Shown: one piece after another, positions 18,370 through 26,223 of the stretch
How positions within the stretch are numbered: the first letter of the stretch is position 1
Layout: every line of letters starts with the position of its first letter
Assembly (NCBI GenBank): GCA_028284225.1
Contig: JANQSD010000002.1
Coordinates: forward strand, 105,957-169,956
DNA from: Arenicellales bacterium
GTDB lineage: Bacteria > Pseudomonadota > Gammaproteobacteria > Arenicellales > JAHEKD01
Direction: 5' to 3'
Length of the DNA: 64,000 nt
Notes under the pieces: model-generated
Database searches by the model: none
Told to the model about the DNA's origin: nothing
The model's input: only the letters and a program-made list of their open reading frames with translations
Translations under genes and position numbers: made by a program

Positions 18370-18393
18370 CAAGCCGAGAAGTAAATACTCGAT

Positions 18394-19377
18394 TTAGAAG
18401 TCGTGTCTGAGTCCGATTAGCAAGTCATCGCTGTCATTTTCTTCATCAGATGTGAAGTTTGTGTGCAGGTATTCAGCAAAAAGTGATGTACGTGCACTGA
18501 GTGAATATTTTCCAGTCAGAACAGTATAATCAGCATCTACACTTGGATCGTCGTCATCCTCTGCAACCTGATAAACGATGCCCACACTGGTATTATCACT
18601 GGGCGCATACTCCAGGCTGACACCATAACCGGTGTAATCTTCTTCTGACCCATCATCTTCCTGAGCATAAAGCGCACCAATTCTGAATTGGCCGAATTCA
18701 TACGCCAGACCTGCACCTATTCGATCAATTTCATCTTCAGCTTCTTCAACAACCTCGCCTTCCTCTACAACTGCATCACGATCACCATTATGTTCGTAAA
18801 ATACACCGGCTGTTAATCCACCTGTAAAATATTGGAACGAAGCATAATAGGCATCAACACCATCACTGGCACGATCATCACCATCGACTTGGGCACCGAA
18901 GATTGCTTCCACACTATCGGTTGCGAAACTATATTGAACCAGATTGTCAACACGGCCGCTGAAAGGGTTAATGTTGTCGCCGATATCTTCTGTTGGATCG
19001 ATATAACCCGATGCGACATCTACCGCTGAGTCTTCCGTGCCTAAAGTTAAGCGGCCAAATCCACCTTGTAATGCAACATAAGATTTGCGTTGTCTTTCTC
19101 TTGATCCTGCAGAACTGAGATTACCCTGATCTGCATCCACCGCAAATTCATATCGATATACAGCTTCAAGACCATTGCCTAGGTCTTCAGAGCCTTTGAT
19201 ACCAAAACGTGATGATACGTTTGCCAAATCACTGGTCGTATCTCCGTTGTCTACATCACTGACCAATATTCCAAGCCGTACACGACCATACAATGTTGGA
19301 TCATCGGCCACCACTGGCAGTGATACGGGCACTAGGGTGGCAGCTACCGCGCACGACAAGATAGTCTTTTTGAACAT
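18394..19377 (-). CDS. outer-membrane porin (Gram-negative general porin type)
   Basis: This 327-residue β-barrel porin has signal peptide MFKKTILSCAVAATLVPVSLPVVA|DD. It shows the family's opening (TLYGRVRLGI), SSRFGIKGSEDLGNGLEAVYRYEFAVD, FGRLTLGTEDSA and a C-terminal Phe (LIGLRHDF) for barrel insertion. Several acidic loops (AEDDDDPSVD, TSDEENDSDD) suggest a cation-favouring pore or divalent metal contact. A strong Fur-type site lies about 105 bp upstream, so the porin may respond to iron. Confidence 0.9.
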   Translation of the reverse strand: MFKKTILSCAVAATLVPVSLPVVADDPTLYGRVRLGILVSDVDNGDTTSDLANVSSRFGIKGSEDLGNGLEAVYRYEFAVDADQGNLSSAGSRERQRKSYVALQGGFGRLTLGTEDSAVDVASGYIDPTEDIGDNINPFSGRVDNLVQYSFATDSVEAIFGAQVDGDDRASDGVDAYYASFQYFTGGLTAGVFYEHNGDRDAVVEEGEVVEEAEDEIDRIGAGLAYEFGQFRIGALYAQEDDGSEEDYTGYGVSLEYAPSDNTSVGIVYQVAEDDDDPSVDADYTVLTGKYSLSARTSLFAEYLHTNFTSDEENDSDDLLIGLRHDF

Positions 19378-19481
19378 AATGTCCTCTCTTAAAAAAAACG
19401 ATGGTAAATTTCTGAATCACTTACAATGAGCAGTGATCAATTGATCTTTAATCTCAAACAGATGAGATCGTTTAGATTTCG

Positions 19482-19506
19482 TTAATAATAATGATTCTTA
19501 TTAGCA
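19482..19506 (-). promoter_or_regulatory. Fur-box-like site upstream of the porin gene
   Basis: TAATAATAATGATTCTTATT, extended by AGCATT, matches the Fur box on the minus strand (AATAAGAATCATTATTATT). It lies 105 bp upstream of the porin start, downstream of the fbpA-like gene's terminator, so it belongs to the porin. Confidence 0.75.
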
Positions 19507-19532
19507 TTTGCAACAAAAGATTTAAAAAAAAA

Positions 19533-19551
19533 CCCGCTGAGTTACAGCGGG
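19533..19551 (-). terminator. Rho-independent terminator after the fbpA-like gene
   Basis: CCCGCTG at 19533–19539 pairs with CAGCGGG at 19545–19551, and the minus strand then runs into nine T. It ends the fbpA-like transcript 50 bp past the stop. Confidence 0.9.
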
Positions 19552-19600
19552 CAAGATGAACTATGAGATTAAAAAGGAACTTTTTATTATTAACCTGTGC

Positions 19601-20620
19601 TTATTCGTCGTAACCGACTTTGTCAGCTAATTTAGAGGCGTCTGCACGGTGGCTGGCAATTTCCGCCAAGGCTAGATTATCCTCTTTAAAATCGCCCCAA
19701 GAACTAACAAGTTCAGAGCGTGCAACATTCGGGTTAACCGGATATTCGTAGTTAACTTCGGCATAAATTTTTTGGGCTTCGTCGCTGGACAAAAATTCCA
19801 TTAGCTTCAGCGCATTTTCCTTGTTAGGCGCAGACTTAGTCATTGCGACACCGCTGATATTCATGTGGGTTCCACGATCTTGCTGATTGGGAAAAATCAC
19901 ATTCACTGCATCGGCCCAGGCTTGTTGTTCACCCTTTTCGTCGTTAAGCATTTTACCCATGTAATAGGAATTAATAACTGCAATGTCACACTCCCCTTCT
20001 TTGATTGCTTTGACCTGTGCGCGATCATTGCCTTGTGGTTTGCGCGCCAGATTACTTTTCACACCGGTCAACCACTGTTCTGCCGCGTCTTCTCCGGCAT
20101 GAGCAATTACTGATGCAGTTAATGCAACCATATAAGCATGTTTACCTGAACGGGTACAAATCTTACCAGCAAATTTAGGATCAGCTAAATCTTCATATGA
20201 CGTAATTTCACTCGGGTCAACCCGGTCTTTGGAGGCAACAACCAGACGCGCCCGACCAGTCAGACCGAACCATTGTCCGTCAGGGTCACGATAGTTCTCA
20301 GGGATGTTCTGATTTAACACATCACTTTGTACAGATTGGGTCACACCAGCGTTGACTGCATCGGTGAGTCGACCAATATCAACGGTCAAAATGACATCGC
20401 CAGGGCTGTTATCGCCCTCTTGCTGCAGACGCTCGATCATGCCTTTTTTTAAATAAACTGTATTTACTTTAATACCGGTTTCTTCTGTAAAGGCATCATA
20501 TAAAGGCTGCATTAAAAATTCTTGCCGATAGGAGTAAACATTAACTTCGCCTTCAGCAAAAATCGTGATTGATGTCAATCCAGTCATTAAGGCTGCTATA
20601 GACAAAATCAGCTTTTTCAT
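19601..20620 (-). CDS. fbpA: iron(III) ABC transporter periplasmic binding protein (FbpA-like)
   Basis: The 339-residue periplasmic protein captures ferric iron for an FbpB-type permease. It has a signal peptide ending IFA|EG, an opening EVNVYSYRQEFLMQPLYDAFTEE, and the adjacent tyrosines of the ferric-binding family in INSYYMGKM. The probable permease is at 1485–3167 and no ATPase gene is in the window. A Fur-type site lies about 65 bp upstream, shared with the divergent imelysin operon. Confidence 0.93.
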   Translation of the reverse strand: MKKLILSIAALMTGLTSITIFAEGEVNVYSYRQEFLMQPLYDAFTEETGIKVNTVYLKKGMIERLQQEGDNSPGDVILTVDIGRLTDAVNAGVTQSVQSDVLNQNIPENYRDPDGQWFGLTGRARLVVASKDRVDPSEITSYEDLADPKFAGKICTRSGKHAYMVALTASVIAHAGEDAAEQWLTGVKSNLARKPQGNDRAQVKAIKEGECDIAVINSYYMGKMLNDEKGEQQAWADAVNVIFPNQQDRGTHMNISGVAMTKSAPNKENALKLMEFLSSDEAQKIYAEVNYEYPVNPNVARSELVSSWGDFKEDNLALAEIASHRADASKLADKVGYDE

Positions 20621-20686
20621 GGTCTTGATAATCCTGTTAACTTTGGGGAGGATACTTTAACTGCTTGGAACTAATAATGTCAATAT

Positions 20687-20713
20687 AAATGAGAATGAGA
20701 TTGATTCCTATTT
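20687..20713. promoter_or_regulatory. Fur-box-like site between fbpA and the imelysin operon
   Basis: AAATGAGAATGAGATTGATT followed by CCTATTT is a Fur-type sequence, possibly two overlapping half-site arrays. It lies in the 168-bp divergent region between fbpA (minus) and the first imelysin gene (plus) and could repress both. Confidence 0.75.
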
Positions 20714-20788
20714 GAAATATTTCTATACTATTGCATCGATCATTCATTAACCAACCATCAATCTAGACTTTAATTTTGGAGCATAAGA

Positions 20789-22015
20789 ATGTTGAAAAGA
20801 TATTTACCTCTATTTATTGCCGTCACTGGACTGCAATTTTCCGTGGTTTCTCATGCAAATGAGGATCTCCAGCAGCAAGTTAAAGAGCATTATGCCGAGC
20901 TTGCGCATGTCATGTACAGCGATTCACTCGATACTGCAAAATCCTTGCAACAAGCTATCGATGCTTTTATTGCCGATCCGAGCGAAACAACTCATCAAGC
21001 TGCCAAGGATGCCTGGAAGGCATCGCGTGTACCCTATGGTCAAACTGAAGTGTATCGCTTTGGTAATGCGAATGTTGATGACTGGGAAGGACAAGTCAAC
21101 GCCTGGCCCCTTGATGAAGGCCTGATTGATTATGTCAATGCCGAAGCCTATGAGTATGAAGAAGGCAACGAATTTGGAGCTGCCAATATTATTGCCGGTA
21201 CTGATGAAATCAACGTTGATCTATTGCGCGATCTGCACGAAAAAGGCGGCTCTGAAGCCAATGTGGCAACAGGGTATCACGCGGTTGAATTTTTACTTTG
21301 GGGTCAGGATTTAAATGCCGACAGCAAAGACCAAGGTTTACGCAGTCACACTGATTACCTTAGTGGTGATGCATGCACTAATGGTAGTTGTGAGCGCCGT
21401 GGTCAATACTTAAAAGCCGCCACTGACTTATTAGTTGCCGATCTGGAAGATATTGTGACCGACTGGGCACCAGAAGGTGAGAATTATCGCGCTGAATTTG
21501 TTGCCCTTGATAACAACGAAGCCATTCGTCGCATGCTATTTGGAATGGGCAGCTTGAGCCTGGGTGAACTGGCCGGGGAACGTATTAATGTTGCGCTGCT
21601 TGCCAATTCACAAGAAGACGAGCACTCCTGTTTTAGTGATAATACGCATGTGGATATTGTTGAAAATGCTCGTGGTATTCGCAATGTCTACTTGGGTGAG
21701 TATACTGACTCAAAAGGCACTACACATACAGGCGCTTCTCTTTCACAATTGGTCGCTGAAAAGGACGCGGATTTAGACAATAAACTCAAAGCAGCACTGG
21801 ATAACTCAATGGAAAAGGTCGGTCAAATTGATAGCTCAGCTCAGGCCGGCACATACTTTGATCATCAAATTCTGCCGGATTACCCTGAGCAAAATGACCA
21901 AGTACGAGCAGCCATTGATGCGTTAAAATCACAAACCAGCGACATTGAAAATGCCGCTGCTGTGCTTAGCATCGACAATCTAGAACCTGAAACCAGTGAT
22001 TCATTCAATAGCTAA
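20789..22015 (+). CDS. irpA: imelysin / M75 family iron-regulated protein (IrpA-like)
   Basis: This is a 408-residue exported protein of the imelysin (ICMP/IrpA) family, found with iron uptake systems; peptidase activity is doubtful in the family. A signal peptide ends near SHA|NE. The conserved GxHxxE motif is GYHAVE at residues 162–167, with WPLDEGLIDYV and FGMGSLSLGELAGERINVALL typical of the larger IrpA branch. It heads a four-gene operon and overlaps the next gene by 20 bp. A Fur-type site is 76 bp upstream. Confidence 0.92.
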   Translation: MLKRYLPLFIAVTGLQFSVVSHANEDLQQQVKEHYAELAHVMYSDSLDTAKSLQQAIDAFIADPSETTHQAAKDAWKASRVPYGQTEVYRFGNANVDDWEGQVNAWPLDEGLIDYVNAEAYEYEEGNEFGAANIIAGTDEINVDLLRDLHEKGGSEANVATGYHAVEFLLWGQDLNADSKDQGLRSHTDYLSGDACTNGSCERRGQYLKAATDLLVADLEDIVTDWAPEGENYRAEFVALDNNEAIRRMLFGMGSLSLGELAGERINVALLANSQEDEHSCFSDNTHVDIVENARGIRNVYLGEYTDSKGTTHTGASLSQLVAEKDADLDNKLKAALDNSMEKVGQIDSSAQAGTYFDHQILPDYPEQNDQVRAAIDALKSQTSDIENAAAVLSIDNLEPETSDSFNS

Positions 22016-23414
22016 ATTCATTTTAACCAAATACAATACTGCAGCCCGGCCTTATGTCGGGCTGTTTGTAGTATTGGGTCTGACAAGTTTTGTTTTTATT
22101 GCGGCGGCTGCAGTCGATCATAAAAATCGCAGCTTACTCGCCGGGCAAACTACCGTTACTCAAACTAACCGCAATGCTTTTTCCTTGCCGTCGGCAAATT
22201 TACCGATCAGCAAACGTGATCAATTTTTTATCGGTAATGCGTTTTTCACCAAACCCTGGGTCAGTGCGCCGGCTTCAACCACCGCCAGAGATGGTTTAGG
22301 TCCGATTTTTATTACTAACGCCTGTCAATCCTGTCATGTCAAAGACGGACGCGGACGACCACCCATTGCTGATGATGAAGATTTCCGAGCACTGTTAGTA
22401 CGACTGAGTGTCGCTGATACACAGCGGCCCGACCCTGTTTATGGAGATCAACTCCAAAATCGATCTATCGAAGGTGTATTGGCCGAAGCCGATCCCAGAC
22501 TTGAATATGAATATTTTGAAGGTGAGTTCGCCGATGGAACAGCATATCAGCTTCGAAAACCTATTCTGAGAATTGACAACTGGGCTTATGGCGAACCAGA
22601 ACAGGAACTGGCCACTTCCCTGCGGGTTGCACCAGCCATGATCGGATTAGGTTTATTAGAAGCTATTGATGAGCAAACACTATTAGGTTTCGCCGACCCA
22701 CAAGATGAAGACAATGATGGCATCTCCGGCAAAATCAACCTGGTTGCAGAAATCGACAACTCTGAAAAAGTTATTGGACGCTTTGGCTGGAAAGCAGAAC
22801 AACCAACCGTAAAACAGCAAGTCGCTGCCGCATTTAATGGGGATATGGGACTGACAACTTCTCTGTTTCCCGAACAACCCTGCACCCCGAAACAACAAAA
22901 CTGTTTAAATCGACCTCACGGCGGCGAGCCGGAAGTTCCTGATAATATTTTGGATACAGTTGTGTTCTACTCTCATCACCTCGCCGTACCGGCTCAACGC
23001 AACGCAGACAAACACGAAGTCATTCGTGGTGCAGAACTGTTCAATCAGGCAGGTTGCAGCGGCTGCCATAAAACCGATATTCAAACCGGAGCCTCAGCAG
23101 AATTTCCCGAACTGGGCAATCAGCTTATTCATCCTTATACAGACTTATTGCTGCATGATATGGGTGAAGGACTGGCAGATAATCGTCAATCATTTGAAGC
23201 TACCGGCCAGGAATGGCGTACACCACCATTATGGGGAATCGGTCTGGTGGAGACTGTTAATGATCACACATTTTTTTTGCACGATGGCCGCGCCAGAAAT
23301 TTAATGGAAGCCATACTCTGGCATGGAGGCGAGGCTGAAGTATCAAAATCAAATGTTTTAAAGATGTCATTACAAGAACGTCAGAATCTCATTGAGTTTT
23401 TACAATCACTATGA
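21996..23414 (+). CDS. DUF1111 di-haem cytochrome c-like 'thiol oxidoreductase'
   Basis: The 472-residue membrane-anchored periplasmic protein has an N-terminal transmembrane segment (about residues 20–40) and two haem c sites, CQSCH at 110–114 and CSGCH at 354–358. This pattern and GIGLVETVNDHTFFLHDGRARNLMEAILWHGGEA near the end identify the DUF1111 family that recurs beside imelysins. It may pass electrons for extracytoplasmic iron reduction or oxidation. The start is GTG, overlapping the end of irpA. Confidence 0.9.
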   Translation: MIHSIAKFILTKYNTAARPYVGLFVVLGLTSFVFIAAAAVDHKNRSLLAGQTTVTQTNRNAFSLPSANLPISKRDQFFIGNAFFTKPWVSAPASTTARDGLGPIFITNACQSCHVKDGRGRPPIADDEDFRALLVRLSVADTQRPDPVYGDQLQNRSIEGVLAEADPRLEYEYFEGEFADGTAYQLRKPILRIDNWAYGEPEQELATSLRVAPAMIGLGLLEAIDEQTLLGFADPQDEDNDGISGKINLVAEIDNSEKVIGRFGWKAEQPTVKQQVAAAFNGDMGLTTSLFPEQPCTPKQQNCLNRPHGGEPEVPDNILDTVVFYSHHLAVPAQRNADKHEVIRGAELFNQAGCSGCHKTDIQTGASAEFPELGNQLIHPYTDLLLHDMGEGLADNRQSFEATGQEWRTPPLWGIGLVETVNDHTFFLHDGRARNLMEAILWHGGEAEVSKSNVLKMSLQERQNLIEFLQSL

Positions 23415-24445
23415 AAGCTAAAATTTTTGCTTTGACACTTATTGCCGTAATCAATACGGAAATTGCGCGTGCCCAAAACCCTGTTGGTGAATTTATTACC
23501 AGTGTCACTGACCAGTTAATTATTCCGAGTCTGGAAGATTCGTTTGCCGCGGCTAAGACCTTAAATGCAAGTAGCGAAACGTTTTGTGATGACCCCAACT
23601 CCACAACTATTCTTCAAGTCCAATCAGATTGGGCAAATGCTATGCAACGTTGGAGCAGTGCCAGATTGTTTAAATTTGGCCCAATGATCGGAGATAACAC
23701 CGATCTGAAAATTCATTATCTGCCGATTCGCAAGAACCAAATTAAAGCTAATTTGAAAACTGATCTGAGTTCGGATGTACATTTACCTGTGTCGGCTCGT
23801 GGTTTGGCAGCCATCGAATATCTGCTATTCGATAATCGAACAACCAGCGAGGAAATGATCAAGTTATTTGCTGAACACACTCAACGCTGTGCATATCTAA
23901 TGCTCCTTGGTCAGCAGTTGGTTAGTGATAATGAGAAGATTTTATCGGATTGGAACAGTTTTTTTGCCGCACAATTTAATGGTAAAGACGGAAAAATTAC
24001 TCAAGCTGAAGCTCTTGGGCAACTTTTCAGATCGATGATTAGTTACTTTGAAGCCGTGATCAAGAATCAACTTGGACGCCCGGCAGGGATTAATGCTGAG
24101 CAATCTTCACCCTATAAATCCGAAGCATGGCGCAGCGGCACATCTATCGACAACATGATAGCGGGTGTTTATACGTTTGGGCAACTATTGGATATTAAAA
24201 CTGGACTTGTAGATTTACTGGAAAATAATAACCAATCCCCCGTCAGTGATAAATTAAGTAAAGTAACTGCGGAATTAAAAAAATCGCTGCGAAACATAGA
24301 ATCTGATTTATTCATCGCTGTCGATGAGTCTCCACAATTAGTCAGGGCCGCGTATGATAATTATGTGGAATTAACGCATTTACTCAAACAAGCAGCTAAG
24401 GCATTGAACATACAAATTGGATTTAATGATCAGGACGGTGATTAG
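23411..24445 (+). CDS. second imelysin-family protein, motif altered
   Basis: The 344-residue exported protein (signal MKAKIFALTLIAVINTEIARA) is of the shorter imelysin type. Where the first copy has GYHAVE, this has GLAAIE at 131–136, so the histidine is replaced by alanine while the Glu stays. It overlaps the DUF1111 gene by four bases and the DUF1513 gene by one. The pair of unequal imelysins around a DUF1111 cytochrome is a recurring arrangement. Confidence 0.88.
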   Translation: MKAKIFALTLIAVINTEIARAQNPVGEFITSVTDQLIIPSLEDSFAAAKTLNASSETFCDDPNSTTILQVQSDWANAMQRWSSARLFKFGPMIGDNTDLKIHYLPIRKNQIKANLKTDLSSDVHLPVSARGLAAIEYLLFDNRTTSEEMIKLFAEHTQRCAYLMLLGQQLVSDNEKILSDWNSFFAAQFNGKDGKITQAEALGQLFRSMISYFEAVIKNQLGRPAGINAEQSSPYKSEAWRSGTSIDNMIAGVYTFGQLLDIKTGLVDLLENNNQSPVSDKLSKVTAELKKSLRNIESDLFIAVDESPQLVRAAYDNYVELTHLLKQAAKALNIQIGFNDQDGD

Positions 24446-25566
24446 TGAGTATCAGTCGCCGTTCATTACTAAAAACAGCCATTTCGATTCCGTTTCTTAG
24501 TTCAAGCCTGTTAGCGTGTCAGGCTAAGTCCGATTCACTTGGGTTGATGTTGGCAGCCTGTGCTGATCAGACGGATCAAAACTACATTGCCTTGTTGAGG
24601 CTGGAAACCCTTGAATATAAATTAATCCCGCTAACTGAGCGTGGTCACGCATTTGCCTGCCATCCACATATTCTAAATCAGGCAATTATCGTAGCACGCC
24701 GCCCCGGTAGATCGTTAACCTTAGTCGATATTGATGTTGGCAAAGTCATCACAAGAATCTCAAGTAAACCTAATCGTCACTTTTATGGTCATTGCAGCTA
24801 TAGCCCAGATGGCCAATATCTATTGACCACTGAAAATGACTATGAGAATGGGTATGGTGTTGTTTCAATTCGAGATAGTCAAAATTTAGTAATGATTGAT
24901 GAGATACCATCTTTCGGTATTGGTCCGCATGACCTTCAATTAATGCCGGATCATGAAACTATTGTGGTTGCTAATGGCGGCATTCTGACACATCCGGATA
25001 CAGGCAGGCGCAAGTTAAACCTAAACGAAATGAAGCCTTCATTAGCGTATATTGACTTAGCTGATGGTGGGTTGATTGACCAATACTATTTAGCCGACCC
25101 TAAACTAAGCATACGTCATATCGATGTTAATCACTTAGGGGATGTGGGTATAGCAACCCAAGATCAAGCTGAGTATCAGAGCGATGCCAACCAAACCTCT
25201 TTAATCGCCATACATAAAAATAAAGACAGACAACCTGATTTGATTCCTTTACCTAAGGAAATCACGTTAACCTTAAATCAATATACGGCGGACTTTTGTT
25301 TCGAACCTAATCACGATACAGCACTAGTCTCTTCACCCCGTGGCAACCGAATTCTTATTTTTGATACTAAAAATCAAACACTTAAAGAGTATTACCACGT
25401 CAACCAGCCCAGTGCTGTGGCGCTATCAAGAGATAAAAATTACTATGTCGTATCTACAGCGAATGGGGAAATAATATTCATCGATACTAAAACATCAACG
25501 ATCAAAACTGAAATGATTCAGTTTATCGATGGACTTAGGTGGGATAACCACATGACTGTGGTTTGA
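24445..25566 (+). CDS. DUF1513 exported β-propeller protein, Tat/lipoprotein signal
   Basis: The 373-residue protein starts at GTG with a twin-arginine-type signal (SRRSLLKTAIS) and a lipobox-like LLAC around residue 25, so it is probably a Tat-exported lipoprotein. Repeated segments such as HCSYSPDGQYLLTTENDYENGYGVVSIRD and AVALSRDKNYYVVSTANGEIIFID fit a β-propeller. DUF1513 proteins commonly close imelysin/DUF1111 operons. Function unknown; a role in periplasmic iron handling follows from context. Confidence 0.88.
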   Translation: MSISRRSLLKTAISIPFLSSSLLACQAKSDSLGLMLAACADQTDQNYIALLRLETLEYKLIPLTERGHAFACHPHILNQAIIVARRPGRSLTLVDIDVGKVITRISSKPNRHFYGHCSYSPDGQYLLTTENDYENGYGVVSIRDSQNLVMIDEIPSFGIGPHDLQLMPDHETIVVANGGILTHPDTGRRKLNLNEMKPSLAYIDLADGGLIDQYYLADPKLSIRHIDVNHLGDVGIATQDQAEYQSDANQTSLIAIHKNKDRQPDLIPLPKEITLTLNQYTADFCFEPNHDTALVSSPRGNRILIFDTKNQTLKEYYHVNQPSAVALSRDKNYYVVSTANGEIIFIDTKTSTIKTEMIQFIDGLRWDNHMTVV

Positions 25567-25576
25567 GGTTAGAAAT

Positions 25577-25600
25577 GGATAGCCCCAATCGGGGCTATCC
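25577..25600. terminator. hairpin between the convergent DUF1513 and HU-like genes
   Basis: GGATAGCCCC at 25577–25586 pairs perfectly with GGGGCTATCC at 25591–25600 around a four-base loop. There is no strong T-run on either strand, but the site 10 bp after one stop and 12 bp from the other suits a shared terminator. Confidence 0.7.
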
Positions 25601-25611
25601 AAAAGTAATCA

Positions 25612-25944
25612 TTACTTAGCTTTGTCTTTAAGCGCTTTTAAAGGAACGATTTTTAATTTACTGCTGGCCGGTTTAGCAGGAATATCCATTGTCTCACCCG
25701 GTTTGAATGGATTAGGAACATTTTTGCGGGCCTTGCGAGCAGGTGTTTTAACTCGACGTACTTTTAAAAGCCCGGGCAGAGTAAAACTACCGACGGCACC
25801 TTTTTTTACATGACGCTCAATTAAAAGCGCAAGGTCTTCTAATACAGCGGCAACTTCTTTTTTGCTAAGGTTGTCACTTGACTCAGCGATCTCAGCAATA
25901 ATTTGCGATTTAGTCATGGCTTTTTTAACAGCACTTGTTTTCAC
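25612..25944 (-). CDS. HU/IHF-family DNA-binding protein
   Basis: The 110-residue nucleoid protein begins at a GTG (25942–25944) with AGGAG ten bases upstream; a longer upstream frame has no ribosome site and is rejected. The fold is visible as TKSQIIAEIAESSDNLSKKEVAAVLEDLALLI followed by GSFTLPGLLKVRRVKTPARKARKNPF-type DNA-binding arms (RKNVPNPFKPGETM). It has a Lys-rich start (VKTSAVKKAM) and end. It is more diverged than HupA/HupB, so a specialised HU paralogue is likely. Confidence 0.85.
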   Translation of the reverse strand: MKTSAVKKAMTKSQIIAEIAESSDNLSKKEVAAVLEDLALLIERHVKKGAVGSFTLPGLLKVRRVKTPARKARKNVPNPFKPGETMDIPAKPASSKLKIVPLKALKDKAK

Positions 25945-26020
25945 GAGGATATATCTCCTGGTCTTGTTTAAAAGTGCGTGAATGATATGCAAGCTGACCC
26001 TATGTTTCAAGCTAAAAATC

Positions 26021-26046
26021 AAAAAAAACACTGTATTTTACAGTGT
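26021..26046 (-). terminator. orphan terminator-like hairpin upstream of the HU-like gene
   Basis: ACACTGTA at 26028–26035 pairs perfectly with TACAGTGT at 26039–26046, and the minus strand continues into eight T. It lies 77 bp upstream of the HU-like start, with no minus-strand gene before it. It could end a small RNA or act as an attenuator in the HU leader. Confidence 0.6.
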
Positions 26047-26223
26047 GAAACACTTTAACCATTTTTAGCACAAAATTTGAAACTAAAAATCTGGGTGAGC
26101 AACTAATACAAAAGACATAAAGAGTTTATGCAATTAACTTCCAGAAGCTAACAATACTATGGCAAAATACGTCGAGGTAAGAATCGATCATTTTTTTAAG
26201 AATATAGGGCTTCGTAGCATTTA

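Noticed and set aside
25945..26031. N-terminal extension of the HU-like protein from an upstream start
   Set aside because: It would read through the ribosome site of the GTG start and adds residues unlike any HU protein.
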